A DNA stretch of 64,000 nucleotides from Staphylococcus nepalensis (GTDB taxonomy: Bacteria > Bacillota > Bacilli > Staphylococcales > Staphylococcaceae): contig NZ_BMCF01000003.1 in NCBI RefSeq assembly GCF_014635045.1, positions 248,001-312,000 on the forward strand. The letters are read 5' to 3'. The notes under the pieces are model-generated. The model ran no database searches, was not told where the DNA came from, and saw only the letters and a program-made list of their open reading frames with translations. Position numbers and translations under genes: made by a program. Below, in pieces: positions 9,054 to 17,316 of this stretch (the first letter of the stretch is position 1; every line of letters starts with the position of its first letter).

Positions 9054-10667
9054 ATGGATAATATGATTGATCCACGTATTGGGCAACCATTTGTTTCCAA
9101 AAACGCAGCTGTTGCATCGCCTAATAATTTAGCAACGGTAGCAGGAAACAAAATTATGCAACAAGGTGGAAACGCAATTGATGCTATGGTGGCGGTGAAT
9201 GCCACATTAGGTGTCGTGTTCCCGCATATGACTGGAGCTGGGGGAGATGCTTTTTGGCTCATTTACGATGCTAAGACTCAGCAACAATACGTTTTAAATG
9301 CTAGTGGACATTCAGTCAATGATGTAGATATTGAGCATTATCAACAGCAAGATTTTATTGATAATAGAGGGGTCAACGCAGCAATTACAGTACCTGGCGC
9401 AGTTGATGGTTGGTATGAAGCGCATAAACGATTCGGTAAATTATCATTTGCTGAATGTTTAGCACCAGCAATAGAATATGCTAGAGACGGATTTCCTGTG
9501 AGTGAGTCATTCGCACAATTTTCAGACGAAAAATTAAATATTTTAAGAAGATACGACGAAACTTCTAAAATATTTTTAAAAGACCAGGTATCTCCTTATT
9601 TGGAAGGAGATATTTTTTATAATCGTGATTTAGCAAATACACTTGAAGAAATAGCTGAAAAAGGTAGTAAAGCATTTTATCAAGGAGATATTGCAGATAA
9701 AATCGTGAATTATATGGAGAAAGAGAAAGGTTATATTACGCGAAATGATTTACGCAAACATCAATCACAATGGGAAGACCCGCTATTTATTAACTACAAT
9801 GGTAAAACTGTAAGCTCGTTACCACCGAACTCAGATGGCATGGCTACACTTCAAATTTTAGGCATGCTTGATAACATTGCCAACGAAGAATTAGATAAAA
9901 GTAGCGAAGATTTTATCAATTGGTTTACTCGAGCAACCGTACTTGCTTTTGAAGACCGTAATGCTTACCTCACGGATCCAGACTTCAAGGATGTGCCCAC
10001 TGATAAACTCCTAGATGCACAATATATCTCAGAACGCGCAGAAAGATTACAACAAGAATCTAAGCAAAAACCACCAGAAGAAGAAATTAATAGTGAAGGG
10101 GACACCACATTTAGTTGCGCTGCGGATAGCGAAGGCAATGTAGTTGGCGTCATCCAAAGTATATATTGGGAATGGGGTTCTGGTATTGTTCCAGAAGGCA
10201 CAGGTTTCTTGCTTCAAAATAGAGGCGCCTTTTTCTCACTTGATAAAAATTCACCCAACCAATTAGAAGCCAATAAACGGCCTGGTCATACATTAACCTG
10301 TTCTATGGTTGAGGGCGATGACGGACCTGAATTGATTGTAGGGGCTATGGGTGGTGATGGGCAGCCTCAAACCCAAGCGACTTTAATTCGTAGAGTAATC
10401 GTTGAAAGTAGAAATATTCAAGAAGCGATTGATCAACCACGATGGTTATTAGGTAGGACTTGGGGAGAAAAACATAATGGATTAAGACTTGAGGGCAGAT
10501 TTGATAAAAGCCTTATTCAAAAACTAGAAAAATTAGGCCACGCTCATGTCACCTTGATTGATAGTTATAGTGATTTAGTTGGCCATGCACAAGGTATTCA
10601 AATATTTAAAGACCGTTTTGAATCTGGGGCAGACCCACGTTCACATGGTTTAGCATTAGGATATTAA
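9054..10667 (+). CDS. hpxW: Ntn-hydrolase of the gamma-glutamyltransferase family, likely oxamate amidohydrolase (HpxW-like)
   Basis: The 537-residue protein has the full gamma-glutamyltransferase fold and would self-cleave before Thr351 in GDTTFS. The family opening GQPFVSKNAAVASP, QQGGNAIDA and GAGGDAF is present, as is the C-terminal GAMGGDGQPQ. The His of the classical TTHYS motif is absent and no signal peptide is seen, so it is not a typical secreted glutathione hydrolase. HpxW of Klebsiella is an oxamate amidohydrolase of this family. The next gene is oxalate decarboxylase and the product of oxamate hydrolysis is oxalate, which strongly suggests that role. GGGGATGAGG precedes the ATG at 9054. 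Specificity is inferred from context. Confidence 0.72.
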   Translation: MDNMIDPRIGQPFVSKNAAVASPNNLATVAGNKIMQQGGNAIDAMVAVNATLGVVFPHMTGAGGDAFWLIYDAKTQQQYVLNASGHSVNDVDIEHYQQQDFIDNRGVNAAITVPGAVDGWYEAHKRFGKLSFAECLAPAIEYARDGFPVSESFAQFSDEKLNILRRYDETSKIFLKDQVSPYLEGDIFYNRDLANTLEEIAEKGSKAFYQGDIADKIVNYMEKEKGYITRNDLRKHQSQWEDPLFINYNGKTVSSLPPNSDGMATLQILGMLDNIANEELDKSSEDFINWFTRATVLAFEDRNAYLTDPDFKDVPTDKLLDAQYISERAERLQQESKQKPPEEEINSEGDTTFSCAADSEGNVVGVIQSIYWEWGSGIVPEGTGFLLQNRGAFFSLDKNSPNQLEANKRPGHTLTCSMVEGDDGPELIVGAMGGDGQPQTQATLIRRVIVESRNIQEAIDQPRWLLGRTWGEKHNGLRLEGRFDKSLIQKLEKLGHAHVTLIDSYSDLVGHAQGIQIFKDRFESGADPRSHGLALGY

Positions 10668-10680
10668 GGGGGATTTTAGT

Positions 10681-11853
10681 ATGAATAAAAATATAAATCA
10701 TAACTCAACACCACATCCAATAAGAGGAGACAAAGGTGCAACAGACGAAGGACCAAGAAATATCGAAAGAGATCTTCAAAATCCAGATATGATCGTACCT
10801 CCAGCAACAGACGGCGGCACACTAGATAATATGAAATTTTCATATTCTGATACACATGTACGTATAGAGCACGGCGGTTGGTCTCGTGAAGTGACTGAAC
10901 GTGAATTGCCTATTTCTAAACAAGTTGCTGGTGTTAACATGCGTTTGACACCTGGTGGCGTGCGTGAAATGCATTGGCACAAAGAAGCGGAATGGGCGTT
11001 TGTAATCAATGGCGATGTGCGTGTAACTTCAGTGGACCAAGATGGTAAAGTTTGGATTGATATCGTGCATGAAAATGAACTTTGGTATTTCCCAGCAGGC
11101 ATCCCACATGCTTTAAAAGGCATGGAAAATGGCGCTGAATTTATTCTAGTATTTGATAACGGAAGTTTTTCTGAAAATAGTACATTTTCAATTACAGATT
11201 GGTTCTCGTCTACACCCAATGATGTTTTAGCGAGCAATTTTGGTGTGTCATCGGAAACATTCGAAGATTTTCCACAAGGTGAAGCATACATCTATCAAGG
11301 TGAATTGCCAAGTAAGGCAGAGGAAGAAACGATTTTGAATAAAGTTGAAAAATCTCCTAATCCATTTACCTTTAAACTAAAAGATGTAGAATCTGTTAAA
11401 ACTTCTGGTGGAGAAGTTTGGATTGCAGATTCAAATAATTTTAAAGCATCAAAAACTGTAGCTGGCGCTTTAGTTGAAGTAGAACCAGGTGGCATTAGAG
11501 AAATGCACTGGCATCCTAATGCTTCAGAATGGCAGTACTATATCCAAGGTGAAGCAAAAATGACTGTCTTTGCTGCTGAAAGCCACGCGCGAACGTTTAA
11601 TTATCAATCAGGAGATGTAGGCTATGTGCCATTTGCGATGGGCCATTATGTCCAAAATACGGGAGATACAACGTTGCGTTTCTTAGAAATGTTTAAAGAC
11701 GATCACTTTGCCGATGTATCATTAAATCAATGGATGGCTAATACGCCTAAAGATTTACTGAAAGAACATCTACCTTTAGACGATGACTTTATCGAAAACA
11801 ACTTGAGCCATGACAAACACCCTAACGTAAAATTCGATAAACAAGATGAATAA
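10681..11853 (+). CDS. oxdC: Oxalate decarboxylase (bicupin, Mn-dependent)
   Basis: A 390-residue two-cupin protein converting oxalate to formate and CO2. Both metal sites are complete: His98, His100, Glu104 and His143 in cupin 1, and His276, His278, Glu283 and His322 in cupin 2. The flexible lid of cupin 1 reads SENST with Glu165, the proton donor that marks decarboxylase rather than oxidase activity in Bacillus OxdC. All these positions are offset by a constant three residues from B. subtilis numbering. It starts 13 bases after the HpxW-like gene with AAGGGGG upstream, so the two are cotranscribed. No signal peptide, so cytosolic. Confidence 0.92.
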   Translation: MNKNINHNSTPHPIRGDKGATDEGPRNIERDLQNPDMIVPPATDGGTLDNMKFSYSDTHVRIEHGGWSREVTERELPISKQVAGVNMRLTPGGVREMHWHKEAEWAFVINGDVRVTSVDQDGKVWIDIVHENELWYFPAGIPHALKGMENGAEFILVFDNGSFSENSTFSITDWFSSTPNDVLASNFGVSSETFEDFPQGEAYIYQGELPSKAEEETILNKVEKSPNPFTFKLKDVESVKTSGGEVWIADSNNFKASKTVAGALVEVEPGGIREMHWHPNASEWQYYIQGEAKMTVFAAESHARTFNYQSGDVGYVPFAMGHYVQNTGDTTLRFLEMFKDDHFADVSLNQWMANTPKDLLKEHLPLDDDFIENNLSHDKHPNVKFDKQDE

Positions 11854-11898
11854 ATTGGATGTCTAAATAGCGTTTTAGACCTCTAGCCTTCATGACTT

Positions 11899-11953
11899 AA
11901 GAGCGGTGTAAGCAATCAAATCTGAACTTTGTGTTTCTATCCCGCTCTTTTTG
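11899..11953 (+). terminator. Probable terminator after oxdC
   Basis: AAGAGCGG (11899-11906) pairs with CCGCTCTT (11942-11949), followed by TTTTG. The loop is long at about 35 bases. A small perfect inverted repeat GTCTAAA/TTTAGAC lies just upstream at 11861-11880. Confidence 0.6.
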
Positions 11954-11996
11954 ATTACTGATATTTAAATTAAAAAATTAAATTAGTGAGCATAAC

Positions 11997-12020
11997 GTTT
12001 AAATCTTAAATTTGGGGTAA
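11997..12020 (+). promoter_or_regulatory. SigB-like promoter candidate
   Basis: GTTTAA (11997-12002) and GGGTAA (12015-12020) are separated by 12 bases, close to the staphylococcal SigB consensus GTTTAA / GGGTAT, though the spacer is short. It points to the gene at 12150. Confidence 0.35.
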
Positions 12021-12149
12021 AATTGTAATATGTAACTTTTATATTTGGTGAGATAGGTTTGTATTTTACTGGAGCCATCTAAAATATAAATGTATAGAAT
12101 GACCAATAAAGATTAAAAGTGATGTAACAATTGACGGGGGGGTATAACA

Positions 12150-12455
12150 ATGGTTAATGCTTATAATAAAGAGATTAAAATAGACAGAACAGATGAAATT
12201 CGCTCAGACGAAATTTCTAAAATGATAGAAGAAGGCGGACTTGGCGCTGATCAGTATTATGTTATCGATAAGCATCAAGCAGGTCACAAAAAATTGGTGG
12301 AGAATATCGATCAATTTCGTGAAGAATTAACGCAAATGGGCAATGATGAATTAGTAGACGTGTTGATTATTAACACACAGGAAAATACAAGTTCAAAGTA
12401 TAGCCAAGCATTGATGATTATTAAACATGAAATTGTTAAGAGAATGAACACATAA
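12150..12455 (+). CDS. Hypothetical soluble protein (101 aa)
   Basis: A charged cytosolic protein starting MVNAYNKEIKIDRTDEIRSD, with a predicted helix-rich C-terminal half (QFREELTQMGNDELVDVL). GGGGGGGT precedes the ATG. It has its own terminator and perhaps a SigB-type promoter, so it may be a stress gene. I do not recognise the family. Confidence 0.7.
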   Translation: MVNAYNKEIKIDRTDEIRSDEISKMIEEGGLGADQYYVIDKHQAGHKKLVENIDQFREELTQMGNDELVDVLIINTQENTSSKYSQALMIIKHEIVKRMNT

Positions 12456-12470
12456 AAGATGGAAACATAA

Positions 12471-12511
12471 AAATAACCCCACACTATTAATATTAGCGTG
12501 GGGGTTATTTT
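12471..12511 (+). terminator. Rho-independent terminator
   Basis: AAATAACCCCACAC at 12471-12484 pairs with GTGGGGGTTATTT ending at 12510; T-rich on both sides, so it may also serve the minus-strand gene at 12599. Confidence 0.85.
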
Positions 12512-12598
12512 ATGCATAAAATATTGATGTTAATCTGATTGAGTGGAAAGAAAACAATAAGTTGTTTTTAAATTTAGAATACAGCAAGGTTTGTGACA

Positions 12599-13018
12599 TC
12601 ACTGCTGGAGTTTATTAAGTGCCTTTTTAGGCACGTCGTGTTTAGGGATTTCTTCATAACTTTGTACGTGGCCAAGTTTAGCTTCTAACTTCAAGTAATG
12701 ATTGGTTTTTAATGGTCTGTCATCAAAAGAATTGAAATCCATTGATTGTTTATTGCCTTTTGTATTATATCCATTCTGTTTATAATTATATGTGGTTATT
12801 CTTTCTCCATCGTCCATTTTTCTATGCGTAACTTTAGATGGTTTTTGCGTTTTTACATAATAATCCTCGTTTTGAATCAGTGGATTTAATTTTGCGAAAT
12901 CTACTACACTGGCATTATCTGAATTTTTCTCTGCGTAAACTTTCCAAACAAAAAGTCCAACAAAGATAATTACAATTATAATAATAATACTCATCAGTGT
13001 TTTTAAAGGTTTATTCAT
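12599..13018 (-). CDS. YxeA-family (DUF1093) membrane-anchored or secreted protein
   Basis: A 139-residue protein with a long N-terminal hydrophobic helix (residues 7-28) and an extracytoplasmic domain. The YYVKTQKP start of the domain, the YKQNGYNTKG motif and the later DRPLKTNHYLKLEAK stretch are typical of the YxeA/DUF1093 OB-fold family common in staphylococci. The function of this family is not known. AGGAGG precedes the ATG. It is a single gene between the 12150 gene and the cold-shock gene. Confidence 0.75.
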   Translation of the reverse strand: MNKPLKTLMSIIIIIVIIFVGLFVWKVYAEKNSDNASVVDFAKLNPLIQNEDYYVKTQKPSKVTHRKMDDGERITTYNYKQNGYNTKGNKQSMDFNSFDDRPLKTNHYLKLEAKLGHVQSYEEIPKHDVPKKALNKLQQ

Positions 13019-13216
13019 ATCTATTACCTCCTAAAAAGTGGTTAATTATAATGTAAAATTTATTTTCTTATTTTTCTATAATTTGAAGTAACAAAATAAG
13101 CATTTCATATAACAATTTTGTCATTCCTCTTTTGGTTATGAAAGTGAATATATCATTATCAACTTATTGTTTTAATAAAAAAACAAGTGCAAAACTTACC
13201 TATTTACAAATAAGGG

Positions 13217-13245
13217 TATACAAAAGCTAGAGTATTCGTTATAAT
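13217..13245 (+). promoter_or_regulatory. Promoter of the cold-shock gene
   Basis: TATAAT at 13240-13245 with TATACA 17 bases upstream. It would give a 5' leader of about 115 bases, typical of cold-shock genes that fold as thermosensors. Confidence 0.55.
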
Positions 13246-13365
13246 AGGAATTAAGTAATTTAGTTCGTGAAATTGATTTGTAGTTTTATTCTTTTGAATT
13301 TACTCCTTTTGATTTTTTAGACAGATTACAAATATTCGTGCAAAAGCACATGGAGGATTTTTATT

Positions 13366-13566
13366 ATGAATAACGGTACAGTTAAATGGTTTAACTCAGA
13401 AAAAGGTTTTGGTTTTATCGAAGTTGAAGGTGGAAACGACGTATTCGTACACTTCTCAGCAATCAACCAAGACGGCTACAAATCATTAGAAGAAGGACAA
13501 GCTGTTGAATTCGAAATCGTTGAAGGCGACCGCGGACCTCAAGCAGCTAACGTTATCAAATTATAA
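13366..13566 (+). CDS. cspA: Cold-shock protein
   Basis: A 66-residue nucleic-acid-binding OB-fold protein. The RNP1 motif KGFGFIEV and RNP2 motif VFVHFS are intact. The sequence [15 protein letters not shown] and the end [10 protein letters not shown] are closer to the CspA type than to CspC of S. aureus as I recall them. TGGAGGA precedes the ATG. The gene stands alone, with its own promoter and terminator and a long leader. Confidence 0.92.
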   Translation: MNNGTVKWFNSEKGFGFIEVEGGNDVFVHFSAINQDGYKSLEEGQAVEFEIVEGDRGPQAANVIKL

Positions 13567-13574
13567 TAACGCAT

Positions 13575-13604
13575 AAAAAAGACGGGCATCGCTCGTCTTT
13601 TTTT
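13575..13604 (+). terminator. Terminator of cspA
   Basis: AAAGACGGGC and GCTCGTCTTT form a short stem with ATC as loop, followed by a T tract. Confidence 0.85.
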
Positions 13605-13650
13605 ATTTGTCTTAAATTAACTTTTAGGCACATTATCATGATTTGAACTA

Positions 13651-13698
13651 TAAAGAAAAAGATGACTATATTACGGAACACTTCGTAATAAGTCACCT
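13651..13698 (-). terminator. Terminator of the MFS gene at 13721
   Basis: Read on the minus strand, GACTTATTACG pairs with CGTAATATAGTC, followed by ATCTTTTTCTTT. Confidence 0.8.
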
Positions 13699-13720
13699 TT
13701 ATGGGTGCGAAGATATGAAA

Positions 13721-14893
13721 TCAGCTTGTGAGTTGTGATTTCTGGTTCGCATCTATTTTTTTGTTTCTAATAATAATGAATATAACATTGATTATACTGG
13801 CTAAAATACCAATTATTAATACATAATTTGATCCTAATCCTGTAATAAATAAACCACCTATAAAAGTACCTACAGTAGTACCAAAGTTGACAGCAGATAA
13901 ATAGATACCGTTAGACAAATCAGGCGCATCAGGTGCGGACGAAGTAACCACGTATTGGGTAACGTTAGCAGAGATACCGGCCAGTGTTCCCCAAGCAATC
14001 GAAATAATCATCATTGGTATTAAGAACGAACCTAAACCAAACATAATAAGATAAATGACGATAAGTGCAAAAGGTAATGCTAGTATTGCTTTTTTAGGTA
14101 TACTTGAAAGTAATTTACCAGCAATGATATTACCGATTATATTGGATGCACCATAAAGGAATAATATAATTGAAACAAAATCACCTGGTGCTTGCGTTAC
14201 GATATTTAAAAAGTCTGTAAAGTAACTATAAACGCCAAATACAGCAGCGTTAAAAAGCGTGGATACTAGTATTGAAATCCATGTTAATGGACGTTTTAAA
14301 ACACGTAATTGCGTACCATAAGTGATTGATGCTTTAGCAGGCATTTTTGGAACATAAATAAGTGTTAAAACAAGTACAGCAATATTAACAATAGCAAAGA
14401 ATAATAGCGCAATTTGTAGGTTGAATTGTGTTGCTAAAAAGTTAACAATCGGCACCCCTACAACCATACCTGCTGAAACGCCGATGAATACACGGGCTAC
14501 TGCTTTTGGTGCGTTTTCCGGTTTAACAGAATCAGAAGCTACTGAAAAAGCGAGTGAGATATAAACGGGATGGAAAATCGCTGGTATAATTCTTACGATT
14601 AATAAAACAGCAAAGCTCGTTGTAAACACAGAAACTAAGTTACTGATAACGAATATAACTAATACAATAATCATGACTTTCTTGCGTTCTACTTTAGATA
14701 ATAACAATGGCATGATCGGGCCGGATATGGCAATACCTATTGCAAATATTGAAACTAACCAACCTGCAGTAGAGGTAGTAACATCAAACTGACTAGCAAT
14801 TTGGGGTATTAAACCGATAAAACCCATCTCAGTATTTAATATACCGAAAACACCTATTGTTAGGATGAATATAATGAATTTGTTATTTTTCAA
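13721..14893 (-). CDS. MFS transporter, DHA1 type (AraJ/YtbD-like)
   Basis: A 390-residue, 12-helix major facilitator. The first helix carries the sequence TEMGFIGLIPQIASQF, and the A motif of loop 2-3 is reduced (LLSKVERKK). The antiporter-type glycine-rich segment FIGVSAGMVVGVP is present. The start is a TTG at 14893 preceded by AGGAGCG; no better ATG is near. It is typical of drug or sugar efflux proteins; the substrate is unknown. It stands alone on the minus strand with its own terminator. Confidence 0.82.
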   Translation of the reverse strand: MKNNKFIIFILTIGVFGILNTEMGFIGLIPQIASQFDVTTSTAGWLVSIFAIGIAISGPIMPLLLSKVERKKVMIIVLVIFVISNLVSVFTTSFAVLLIVRIIPAIFHPVYISLAFSVASDSVKPENAPKAVARVFIGVSAGMVVGVPIVNFLATQFNLQIALLFFAIVNIAVLVLTLIYVPKMPAKASITYGTQLRVLKRPLTWISILVSTLFNAAVFGVYSYFTDFLNIVTQAPGDFVSIILFLYGASNIIGNIIAGKLLSSIPKKAILALPFALIVIYLIMFGLGSFLIPMMIISIAWGTLAGISANVTQYVVTSSAPDAPDLSNGIYLSAVNFGTTVGTFIGGLFITGLGSNYVLIIGILASIINVIFIIIRNKKIDANQKSQLTS

Positions 14894-15133
14894 ATCGATA
14901 CGCTCCTAATTTAATAATTAATTATAGTGTAAAATTGATTTTTAGTTATAACAAATACTTATTGTTTATTTCTAGTTATTCACTATACGAATAACTATTT
15001 TTATAAATATTGGAAAGAGAAATTAATATATCAAGTAGTTTGAATATGTAGTTGTCGCTCTATATTTTGGGTTTAAGTCACGCTTAGAAAGATTTTTAGA
15101 AAGTTTTGAATTATAAATGTAATCAAGCAAATT
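14894..15133. other. Intergenic region between two MFS genes
   Basis: AT-rich, with no gene seen. It should hold the promoter of the 13721 MFS gene on the minus strand. Confidence 0.5.
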
Positions 15134-15177
15134 GAAAAAGGACTAAACACTGTTAAATCAATGCTTAGTCCTTTTCG
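15134..15177 (-). terminator. Terminator of the drug exporter at 15273
   Basis: AAAAGGACTAA and TTAGTCCTTTT form a near-perfect stem with T tracts on both strands; it lies about 95 bases after the exporter stop. Confidence 0.8.
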
Positions 15178-15272
15178 TCGGTTCTATTTTTACAAGAATA
15201 CAATTTTTGAAATTTTCTTTTTCTATGGATTGCGTCCTTCGTTTTTATTATTTTGTTATAAATCCTTTAATA

Positions 15273-16706
15273 TTATATTTCACGTGTATTTTCTGCTTTA
15301 TTTTTCGTTTTTATAAGTAACGTTAAAATAAAGCCGATGATTAATAATATCGTAGTGAATGCAAATGCTGCATCAACACCTAGTACAGTCGCTTGTTGAG
15401 CAATATCGGTTTTTGTCTGACCTGGGCTAGGTGAATAATTAGTACGGACAATCGCCATAATGGTAATCATAATGGCAGTACCTATCGCGCCTGCAATAAT
15501 TCTTAAAGAGTTCATAATAGCAGTGCCGTGCGAAATATTCTTACTTTCTAGTGCATTAATGCCGATTGTATTAAGTGGCATAATAATGAGTGCTACAGCA
15601 AACATACGCACCGCATAAATGACAATAATGTACCAATAAGGTGTTTCTGAAGTTAAGAAACAATGGAGTATCGTCATAATAATTAACAGTATAAAACCAG
15701 GGATGGCTAATACTTTTAGTCCATATTTATCATATATTTTACCTGTGTAAACCGACATAAAGGCGTTGACTACTGCGCCAGGTAAAATAACGAGTCCTGA
15801 GAGTATTGCAGAGAGTCCGAGTCCAGATTGTACATAGATTGGAATTAATAACGCTGGACCAACAATACCAATAAATAACACCATTGAAGCAAATGATGAT
15901 AGTGAAAATGTACGGTTTGCAAATACGCGCATATTTAATAGTGGATTATCAATTCTAATTTGTCTTGTGACGAAAACTGCAACAATTAGGATACCTACGA
16001 TAAGTGAGATAATCACGATTGGTGATGAAAATCCTAAATTTCCTGCACTACTAAAGCCGTAAAGCATTAAACCGAAACCGAGTGTTGAATACACAACAGA
16101 AGTTTTATCCAACTGTGTATGTTTTGTTTCGTTGTTACTTTCCACAAAAATTGCACCTACAATGAATGCAATGATAGCAATGAGCGCTACTACTATAAAT
16201 GGTGCTCTCCAACTAAATGTATCGATTAGGAAACCAGTTAAAGTCGGACCGATTGCGGGTGCTGATTGAGCGACGATACCAGTTAGTCCCATTGCAAATC
16301 CACGTTTTTCAGCTGGAAATAGCGTGAATACAGTGAACTGCATGAGTGGTAATAGTATACCTGCACCAATAGCTTGGATTACACGTGCAAACATAAGTAA
16401 TGCAAATGTAGGCGACAGTGCTGCTATGATAGAACCGACTAGGAATGCACTCATAGAAAAGATATAGAGTGGTCTCGTGTGGAAACGATCCATTAGAAAG
16501 GCTGTTAATGGAATCATAATACCATTAACTAACATAAATCCTGTTATTAACCATTGAGCAGTGGTATCAGTTATCTTTAATCCCGTGATAATGGCTGGCA
16601 ATGCCGTGTTAAGTAATGTTTGGTTTAACATTGCTACAAAGGCACTGCTGAGCATAACTAATATAATGGTATTTCTCTTTTTGTTAGATATAACATTCTC
16701 CGACAT
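15273..16706 (-). CDS. DHA2-family (EmrB/QacA) 14-helix multidrug exporter
   Basis: A 477-residue major facilitator of the DHA2 drug:proton antiporter type. The D1 motif LNQTLLNTALPAI in helix 1, the A motif DRFHTRPLYI, and the C motif GIVAQSAPAIGPTLTGFLID in helix 5 are all visible. Length and helix count fit LmrB- and SdrM-like exporters. AAAAGGAG precedes the ATG. No regulator gene lies beside it. It probably exports lipophilic drugs; the substrate cannot be read from sequence. Confidence 0.85.
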   Translation of the reverse strand: MSENVISNKKRNTIILVMLSSAFVAMLNQTLLNTALPAIITGLKITDTTAQWLITGFMLVNGIMIPLTAFLMDRFHTRPLYIFSMSAFLVGSIIAALSPTFALLMFARVIQAIGAGILLPLMQFTVFTLFPAEKRGFAMGLTGIVAQSAPAIGPTLTGFLIDTFSWRAPFIVVALIAIIAFIVGAIFVESNNETKHTQLDKTSVVYSTLGFGLMLYGFSSAGNLGFSSPIVIISLIVGILIVAVFVTRQIRIDNPLLNMRVFANRTFSLSSFASMVLFIGIVGPALLIPIYVQSGLGLSAILSGLVILPGAVVNAFMSVYTGKIYDKYGLKVLAIPGFILLIIMTILHCFLTSETPYWYIIVIYAVRMFAVALIIMPLNTIGINALESKNISHGTAIMNSLRIIAGAIGTAIMITIMAIVRTNYSPSPGQTKTDIAQQATVLGVDAAFAFTTILLIIGFILTLLIKTKNKAENTREI

Positions 16707-17120
16707 TATAAATACATCTCCTTTTTATAACATCCCATCGATAAATTTTAATCACTTTAAGTTAGCAAAGCAAACCATTCGGTTTAAAAAACTAATGTTT
16801 TTTAAAAATTATTTTTACGAAAATAATATGCAAATAAAATAGGTCGGAATCTGTTGTCTTTTTTATATTATGAATAATAAAATAGTTACGTTGGAAGAGA
16901 TAGAAAAATTTACTTAAACAAGATGCGTCAATATATAAATAATGAAGTAGATAAGTTACAAATGAAGCTTTTACGGCGTGTTTGTTTAGGGGATCGTGCC
17001 AAGCCATCACTCCATATCTTGTTTTCAAATAGGTTAAAAAGCCGCTTTTTAATTTATTGAGAGAATTGCACTTATGTGTGAGTTTAGTTTTCCAATTATT
17101 TAACTTGGACGTTTTTTATA
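16707..17120. other. Intergenic region without a supported gene
   Basis: Short frames exist on both strands (for example plus 16924-17059 and minus 16792-17028), but none has a good ribosome binding site or recognisable family. It includes the exporter promoter on the minus strand. Confidence 0.5.
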
Positions 17121-17147
17121 TAAAAAAAGAGACCCGTTTGGGTCTCT
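17121..17147 (-). terminator. Terminator of pucR
   Basis: AGAGACCC AAAC GGGTCTCT followed by seven T on the minus strand, 170 bases after the pucR stop. Confidence 0.85.
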
Positions 17148-17316
17148 GATCGCTTTATAAGCGCTAAAGCGGCTGTGTCATTTTATCTAAGCGTAACTTT
17201 ACCTAATTGATACAACATACGCTTTTTGAACCTGTGTGGCTTCTGTTATGCTCTGCTTGCGTTACAATATATTGAAACCGTGTCAGTTTCTAGTTCGTCT
17301 TCATTATGTTGAAACG

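Noticed and set aside
16924-17059. A 45-codon plus-strand frame with a faint resemblance to the start of AMP-forming ligases
   Set aside because: Too short, no ribosome binding site and the resemblance is only a few residues.
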